A DNA stretch of 64,000 nt from Bactericera cockerelli. Taxonomy: Eukaryota; Arthropoda; Insecta; Hemiptera; Triozidae. A model generated the notes under the pieces. The model searched no databases, was not told where the DNA came from, and saw nothing but the letters and a program-made list of their open reading frames with translations. The stretch lies in contig CM044957.1 in NCBI GenBank assembly GCA_024516035.1, positions 24,059,928-24,123,927 of the forward strand. Reading direction: 5' to 3'. A program made the translations under genes and the position numbers. Of the stretch, positions 56,901-64,000 are shown piece after piece (the first letter of the stretch is position 1; each line of letters starts with the position of its first letter).

Positions 56901-59714
56901 AAAATTTCTGAAAGATGATAATTACCTGGCGCTTCATCTCATCAATCTAGAGATTAGCTGAATTTTCAACAGGAGCCAAAGAATCTATTGTCACAGTTAA
57001 GGACGTTAATTTACATATGTATGCTTATTAAATCCAGAACTAATCCATCTACAGTGATGTTTTCTTCTATTCCTTCTCTGTCTTAGAGGAAATTTCTATG
57101 CTGAATAACCTAGAAAGCATTAGATTTCTAGTTTATTCAAAGAAAACGAAGAGAGGAATTTCTTTGTAAACTCATATGGAATACACAGGAACTGCTTTGT
57201 ATGGCACGAGAGTAGCAGCCACCCCAGAGACCGGAGTGCACATCATTATTACATTATCTCGAGAAACAAGACAAAGTACGTATTGAAGAAGCTGGAGCAA
57301 ACGAGAGAAAAGTAAAAAGAAGTTGAAAATCCGCTTACGAAGTTATTTCCAGAGCTTTTCTTCATTCTCCGAGTTCTTGTCGACTTTTTTTTTGTTTTCA
57401 ATACATTTTGGAAACGGTAGAACGGGAATGAAGAGAAAGCCAATAAAGCCGATGCGATAGAATGATTGGGAAGTATATACATAAAAGTATCCGCTTCCAA
57501 GGTTCACGGTTACTGAGTCACCTCACCTTCGACAGCTTGAAACAGAGTACGCAGATATACGTAGTTATGTGAATGGTGTGGAATTGTAATTGTATAAAAT
57601 ATTTTACCAAGAAATAATCTTTCTACAGTAGATGTTTGAAAGATTCGTGGCTGGTAAGACTACTGTAAAGTGGGAATGTCCATCGAAGAGGCACACGAAG
57701 TCATGCCAGACAGAAAGTCCCCAAGGTAAGGCAGACATGCCTTATTCTACCAGCAATACCAGCATGGCTTGGCGGTAAAGTTATATGGATCATGAGGAAA
57801 GTAAAAAGGATGTTTCATTTAAGCTGGAATGGGTATTGTTGGGTAAGGATCAATGTTCCCATAAGCTTTAAGCATATAAAAAAGTGCTCGCATCAACAAA
57901 ATTCATATTTTTTACACAAAATTTATGCAAATTTGAGGAAAAGGTATGAAATTTCCATTAAAAAATGTTACTAGAGTAACTTACCTTTTTCTAAAAAGAA
58001 CAAGGGCATACCAGCGTAGTAAAAACTATAAGAGGAAGCCTTGAGGTGGGTGGAAGTATTTTCAACTTTAACATAAAAGGTAATTTTAAAAGTTGGGGAG
58101 CTTAAAGTTTGTATTAAGTTCAGCAGGATAATGTGGACAGAGGAGAAAATTACAAGGAAGATCAGAAGCAGACTTTGTATCAAGTATCAAGTTTCACAAA
58201 TTTTGTGAAGATCTATTAAAAAAATCCTACGTGTAAATATTGCAGATAATGCCGCCATGTTAGCCTGTTGCAGATAGCCTGAACAGCGAAAAAAATAGCC
58301 CGATACAACTCTTCTGTTCAAGCCGCAAAGTGTTCTCTTTAGAGATACAGAAGTAGGAACCTAAACCCTAAGCTTTTCTTTTTGTGGCTGGTTAGACTAG
58401 TCGAGTTCAAGATAATTATGTGGTTCACTCTGGTTTGCTTAAGGCCAATAGAGTGAACCAGCAAAAAATTAAAAATTAATACGACCCAGTGCTATCTCAT
58501 AAGAATATTCAATTGTAGGTGAATGTTTTTATGGTAGCCTCGGATCTATTACATCTTATAGCTGAATACTGATTGGGATCGAAGCAACTCCAAACACAGA
58601 ATTATCAATGAGATGAAAATATTTCTTAAAACACCATTGGTATCCAACTCCAATATTATTATAGTTGTTGCTTTTCAATTATCCAGCTGGATAAACATAA
58701 ATAGTACCTTGTGGCTCAGTTTGACATTGAATTCCTAATAGTACCGCAATTTTCCACCTATTATTATCATCAACTAATGACGAGGAAGAAGGCACCCATC
58801 ACAATGCAACAAGTCAGGTGGCAGCTAATTTCTTGCTTAGGGCAATTTAATACTCCATGGATCACGTTTCTACAATGCATATTATTTGCATCAATATGCA
58901 AAGTATATACACAATTTTGCAAACTAATTGAAGCACCATTTCATGGTAATACCCTATTTCAGATGATAAAAAATCTTTCAGGTTCATTTTTTAGCTGGAA
59001 TCTTTTCAAAGATAGGTAAATTAACCAAATTTTGTCAAAAATAATCGCTAATATTGTTGGCTCATAGGTCTGTGCTATCCATTTCATGGCTTATACAAAT
59101 TCTAAGCTTTCTTCATGAAGAATATTCTAGATTTATCCCTTAATAATGCCAGGCAATTTTTTTAAAAGTACACTTAATGAAAGGGGTGGTTTTAAAATGG
59201 TAGGTATTATTAATGTCTCCTTGCAAGCATTGCCTATGCGGGACAAGTCTCACTCCTAGGAATGATAATGTTAATAATAAAGCATGCACTTAGACCATAA
59301 TAACCTGTAGGCGTCTAATTTATTTATGCATCTAATAAACTCATTCCAAGAGTACCTTATTCATTTACGAGGCGCGTTTACTTCATTAAATTTATAGAAT
59401 CCTTGGTAATCTATTCCATTTTGCCATCTATGTATTTCTTGTACTAGAGTGATGCTTATCTCTCATCACATGGCTGGTCTATGTTCTGAGATAAATTGCA
59501 CGGAACCGAGAGGCAGGGTGATAGCTGATCAATAGGATGAGATGGGAGATAAGAACACTGGACCGGTTGTGTGTGAGAACCCATCCTGCTAATAGTGGCT
59601 GCTGCTTGTGGCGTTGCGGCCCAGTGTAGGATAGGTAGTATGATCTCCAGGTTTTACACGATTAGCATACTTATCAAATGCATGATAGAGAGCCCGTATC
59701 TAGAAGACTTTTAT
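53926..59714. other. Long non-coding stretch
   Basis: Nearly 6 kb without a recognisable gene or complete repeat. The longest frame is 102 codons at 58711-59019 (plus), with no known motif. Ordinary AT-rich composition. Confidence 0.4.
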
Positions 59715-59790
59715 TATGACTTCAGTTATCGAACCCTGACCTTCAGCTGTGGGCTATGGGTGCTTCGCGTTATCCACTGCGCTACGGAGA
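59715..59790 (-). repeat. tRNA-Arg-like SINE head
   Basis: Minus strand: ccgtagcgcagtggataacg (A box), gcacccatagcccacag, then gaaggtcagggttcgataac (B box). The A-box stretch is typical of Arg/Lys-type tRNAs, from memory. The anticodon region is not tRNA-like and no acceptor stem closes, so it is a SINE head. Confidence 0.6.
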
Positions 59791-60109
59791 TGTGTGACTT
59801 TCACTCAAACAAGTTGTACATTACAAGAACTTTTGAATGCGAAGAAAAAACCTATGAAAGGTACAGCCAAGGTTCAGGCAGAATATTGTGCGGGCGATGA
59901 ACAATGGGTTGGTTTCCCAATGAGTTTTTCACGGAGTATGAGGCGAGGTTGGGGTATTTGCAAGAGTTAGTGACCTTCTGGTGTGGTAGACCGCACTCAT
60001 CTATGCCTCTCTCCCACACACATGTGTGTTGTGTTTGTTCATCTGCCCAGCCAGCTAGGCGCACATTTTGTTCCATGGTAAATACTACTGCTCCCTAACT
60101 CCCTCCCTA

Positions 60110-60110
<1 letters not shown>

Positions 60111-60172
<62 letters not shown>
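60111..60172. repeat. (CT)n microsatellite
   Basis: About 30 CT dinucleotides with two interruptions. It is followed at about 60222-60500 by a purine-rich (GA, GGA) stretch on the same strand, which leaves the minus strand open in three frames of Ser/Leu/Phe-rich nonsense. Confidence 0.93.
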
Positions 60173-60177
<5 letters not shown>

Positions 60178-60500
60178 CCCTTCCTTCTTTCTGAGAGGTG
60201 AACAGTCAGGTTCATACTTTGTGTATTTCAAAAGAGAGAGTGTTGGGGGATGAGGAGCGAAAAAGGTATGAAGAAGGGGGTGGAGGAGAGAGAGAGAGAT
60301 AAACAATGGTAGTAAAGAAGAGAAAGGAAAATAGTAACATGAGTGAAGATGAATAAAACCGGAGCGAATGAAAGGGAGAAGAATGTAGAAAGAGATAAAG
60401 AGGAATAAAAAAATAAAAGAAGCACATGATGAGTGAGAGAGATAGTAATGTATAGTGAAAGAGGAAGTGTGGAGAGATATGAATGGGGGAGGAGGGATGG

Positions 60501-61025
60501 ATGGTAGAGGTGATATTTCACATTCACGGCATATCAGATAGCTGCCAACTATTGAGTACATAATTGATAAGGTGTTCTTGTGCTGTTAATGCGCTACAGG
60601 TAATATCATCATTAGTCCCGAGGAGATAATTCAATTACCCCCCACCTCCAGCGCGCTGTAGTCTCTGAGGAAAGGAAATCATGTATCCCCCCCAACATGT
60701 GACCACGCTCTTGCCCAAAACCTTAAATGCTTAATGTGATGGTCCCACCCAAACCATACACTATGTGCATACCTATATTGCCTGCTATATTATGTGAAAA
60801 TATTGGCGCACATTTCGACTCTTTTTCTTGAGTCGACAGTTTAAATAAAGCTTCTTTACGTTTATCATACTGTAAGTACAATAAAAATAATACTCTTTAG
60901 TGGAAGGTAAACCACTAGGCGAGGTTAATGCTCATTGCTCAAACCATTTTCTACCGCACAACCCTGAGATTCCTATTATTATGTGGTGACATTTGTTCTT
61001 CCTCAAATAAATAAGAACGAACTAA
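60501..61025. other. Non-coding stretch
   Basis: No gene. C-runs near 60638-60645 and 60686-60691. Confidence 0.35.
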
Positions 61026-61027
61026 TG

Positions 61028-61100
61028 TATTAGGTGGGATTCGAACCAACGGATCCCTAAGCAACCTGCATTACCAGACTAGCACCTTAACCATTTGTCT
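61028..61100 (-). repeat. tRNA-derived SINE head, third type
   Basis: Minus strand: gacaaatggttaaggtgcta (A box), gtctggtaatgcaggttgct, then cgttggttcgaatcccacc (B box, perfect consensus). The expected acceptor-stem partner is missing upstream, so a working tRNA gene is unlikely. Confidence 0.6.
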
Positions 61101-61351
61101 GAAAGTATGGATAATGGCTTTTTTTTTATCAAGGAAACATTCCGAACAAATATGAAAGAATAAAGAATTCAATTCTAAAAGCACCGAATCCTCTACATTT
61201 ACCTAATACAATAGCTCGCTTTAAAATCAATTCCAATTTTCACCCCGGACTTTGTAACAAAAATATGAGAAGAATTTATAATTCCAAAACCGTTTTTTAA
61301 ATATTTCTATTTCGTTATCACTATTTGTTTAAAATTCAGGCAAGGTAACAA

Positions 61352-61462
61352 TGGAGGGCAAGGGGAGGAGGGGAGGGAGGAAGGGAGGGAGGGAGGAGGG
61401 GAGGGAGGAGGGGAGGGAGGAAGGGAGGGAGGGAGGAGGGCAAGGGGAGGAGGGGAGGGTGT
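61352..61462. repeat. G-rich purine tract
   Basis: Repeats of ggaggggagggaggaaggga and similar. Runs of three or more G recur at 3-5 base spacing, so the strand could form G-quadruplexes. It is a simple-sequence tract with imperfect 8- and 12-base periods. Confidence 0.9.
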
Positions 61463-62339
61463 TGGGCAGGGCAAGAAGTCAGAGCGGAAAAAGCTAAATA
61501 ATATTGATTAATAAAAGGCCAAAGTTACTTGAAAAACGTGATGGGAATCAGCAAGTCAAGTTGGAAAACTGCTGCAAAATGTATTCACTGGACGGCTGCA
61601 GTTGTATGGAATTGTGTATGTACGCGTGAAGTACAATGATAATGCTCTCGATAGCATAGGCCCAGCACTTGTATACTTACAGGGGTGCTCAGCCCTGGGG
61701 TTGAGCATTTCTACTATCCTTGTCCTATAGAAGAGACGAACAAAGTTGAGAAAACCTAGAAGTCATGAGAAAACTTTCGAATTTGAAATAAAAAGTCACA
61801 TAACTTTATGAAGCAAAAGACAAGGGATTATTTTTATTAATTTGTTTCTGATTTCTTGAAAAATCTTTCAATCTACTTGTACTTTTGCAGTTTGTTTACA
61901 CTTCAGAATAATATATAAGTTTTAAGTTAAATGATTGTTTTTTACTTAGGAAATAATATGAGCTCACAAAATTTAGGCGTCTGAGAAAATTGTAAAGCTA
62001 AAAAATTGGCAGATCTAATATGGGGTTAACCTTTCATTTCTCTTTATGGATCCTGTGACCACCAAGACTAACCGTGGCACTTTGTAAACCCCTGTCTTGC
62101 CTCCTCAATAAATTAGCACACAAGTTGTTAGAATGTATGGTTTTCGCGGTAATTTTAACTCAAAAGTTTTCTTAATGTAATTTACTTTACCCGTGTAGTG
62201 CGGGCGGAAAGTTGTTTATTTATTTACTCAAGTTAGCGGAGGAGCTTTATAGTCTTTCTGTCGAGAGGGGTTGGTGTAGCAACCGCGATATATTCAGCCA
62301 ACCGTGAACACCAATTCAAGAAATGCCAACATGAACCAC
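61463..62339. other. Non-coding stretch
   Basis: No gene or complete repeat recognised. Confidence 0.35.
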
Positions 62340-62530
62340 TTTGATGAAAAACCTTGATCACTGGATCAAAAAAAATTCGCCATAAAACAGCAATTTTTGT
62401 CCAATCGACCTGTAATTTTCAAGGTATGTTCCTTATGTGCTTAGTTATCAATTGTACCTTGTACGTACATAATATATTTAGAATTGTATGGTGAACAAAA
62501 CCTTTCGTGCGTTTTTAAGGCGCTCTAACT
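62340..62530 (-). repeat. Dispersed repeat, partner of 10645-10830
   Basis: Its minus strand repeats the blocks of 10645-10830 in order: ttttgttca, aaatatattatgtacgta, aagcacataaggaacatacc, tggacaaaa, tatggcga. About 80% identical by eye. Confidence 0.65.
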
Positions 62531-64000
62531 ATTTTTCTTTTTTTTAATAGAGATGTCCGTCGTATATGAAATAGTCAATAATAATATGTACAACTGTCAT
62601 TTTTTAATTTTACAGAGAAGGAAAACTATTGTACTTTTTTGTACTAACCTGTAAAAATATTGAACATTAGGATAACAAACATAGAGCAGAGATGTACTTT
62701 AGGAGACAAAATAATGTACTGAGTTTCACCAGTGTCTTACTGTCTTCCTGTGTGAAGGTAAGGGGATTCCAAGGCAGTAACCTGCTGCTCAGTCGCTTTT
62801 AGAAAATTAAAGTGGTGAGTGTATTTCTGCAAAAAGTTTACGCCTTTGTAAGTGCATGCTAAGAGATCAGTTTACAGCAATACACTTGTCTCTACGGTGC
62901 CTTAACATGCTTTCCCGTGCATCCACATCCACGGTATATGAGTAGGAAGGGCTATCAAATAACACACCCAACATAATGGTAAATGTTGAGCACACGGAAA
63001 CATTAATGCGCCATCATGTACCTCGTTCAATAATATTTTGTATAACCCAACTCGATATGGTGGTTTTGAAGGGATAGGTACTTGTTGTAAATGATAGTGT
63101 CTCTAGACCATAATATATCACTGAGCTCATATAAACATAGAAACAACTTTAAGACTTGATACGGTTATTAAGAAGCTTCTTCTTCTATTTAACAGCTAGT
63201 CCTACAGATATCTCCAATGATATTCTTTATTGTAACAACTTAAGTGGGAATTTTCTGAAGAGTGAGTGAGAGCTTTAGAGCATTACCTATACATAGTAGG
63301 TATACCTATCTACTCGTACAGGGCTAGATAATACCAAATCTAGAGAGAGCGTTCTTTGTCTTTTGTGCAATTTATTCATAGTTATCAAAATTATACGAAA
63401 AATATACGAAATTTAATCTTATATTATAAAATGGTTCGTGTGTGCGTGTGATTGAATACCATAATTACTACAATCACAGGAATCTGTGACTGCCTGCTCT
63501 CGCACAGATGCTTAAATATGTACAAGGCTATCTATCCCTGGAAAATGAAGGAAGGTTTCTTCTACATGTTAACTGCGAAAGTCTAAAAATCCAAGGAAAT
63601 ATCTCGTTCACATAATTATGTTTTTCTTGCTCCAGCGATGATGTTGTTTCACGGAAAATACATATTTCAGTTCTCTTGGTCTTTTCTTCGTGTTTATTTT
63701 ACCGAAATGAAACAATTTAAGGAACGAGAAAGAGAAAGAACTGAATATAAATCATCAGACAGAGCTCAGCAAATTTCATGAATTTTTTCCCTCTTTTTTC
63801 TCGTAGTGGAAAAAATTATTCATCAGATTGTGTTTTCAATTATTCTTTCTTTATTTTTGTTCCATATCCTTCTTCTTCTCCCAACTGCTTTTGTTTCAAC
63901 ATGGAATTTTGCAAGGGAACATTAGTCCCGTGTCTCCGTTTTACATAATTATGTACATTTGTACATGAACATAGACGTACATATACATATGTACAATGTA
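62531..64000. other. Non-coding stretch to the window end
   Basis: AT-rich, with tacata/gtaca-rich sequence in the last 60 bases. No gene recognised. Confidence 0.4.

Noticed and set aside
60068..60561. Ser/Leu/Phe-rich frames of 70-131 codons
   Set aside because: Produced by the (CT)n run and the following purine-rich tract.
61028..61100. Functional tRNA gene
   Set aside because: A and B boxes are good but no acceptor stem closes; same for 7489, 12570, 24694 and 59715. SINE heads are the better reading.

Overview
This is AT-rich, repeat-laden animal nuclear DNA, most likely from an arthropod and probably an insect with a large genome. I lean towards Hemiptera, but only weakly. The evidence is a BEL/Pao LTR retrotransposon, a hAT transposon whose transposase belongs to the GTF2IRD2/ZBED-like group, tRNA-derived SINEs, 5S-rRNA-derived SINEs, foldback MITEs, a LINE relic and several minisatellites. 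I see no operons, bacterial signals or confidently identified host gene. The window looks intergenic or intronic. The only long open frames belong to mobile elements.

Layout. 1-4980 is AT-rich with a degraded 5S-SINE and a 25-bp triplet repeat. 4981-8240 is a 36-bp minisatellite split by a complete 2.9-kb hAT element with perfect 15-bp TIRs and an 8-bp target duplication; its transposase frame is open except for one TAG at codon 27. 8241-13202 is mostly anonymous with SINE remnants. 13203-13577 is a 44-bp satellite built on a 20-bp palindrome. 13864-15121 is a SINE whose 5' end has been amplified into 24 copies of a 47-bp unit with higher-order structure. 16046-19729 holds a hAT-type MITE and two large foldback elements, one carrying a 241-bp Helitron-like insertion. 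21056-21402 is a frameshifted LINE reverse-transcriptase relic and 22161-22334 a clean tRNA-SINE.

27002-34327 is a full-length, very young BEL/Pao retrotransposon on the minus strand. It has near-identical 592/591-bp LTRs, a 5-bp duplication AATTG, a PBS, a polypurine tract and one intact 1725-codon gag-pol frame.

36-64 kb is again largely anonymous. It holds 5S-SINEs (38720-38984 with an 11-bp duplication), more foldback MITEs, inverted repeats, a 1.24-kb TA-flanked element carrying four copies of a palindrome (52689-53923), and GT, CT and purine simple repeats. Two short minus-strand stretches (42621-42686 and 44630-44902) could be exons but I cannot identify them.

The elements do not form a pathway. 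The informative point is nesting: a hAT in a minisatellite, a Helitron-like insert in a foldback arm, and a minisatellite grown from a SINE end. Several pre-insertion sites can be recovered from this window alone.
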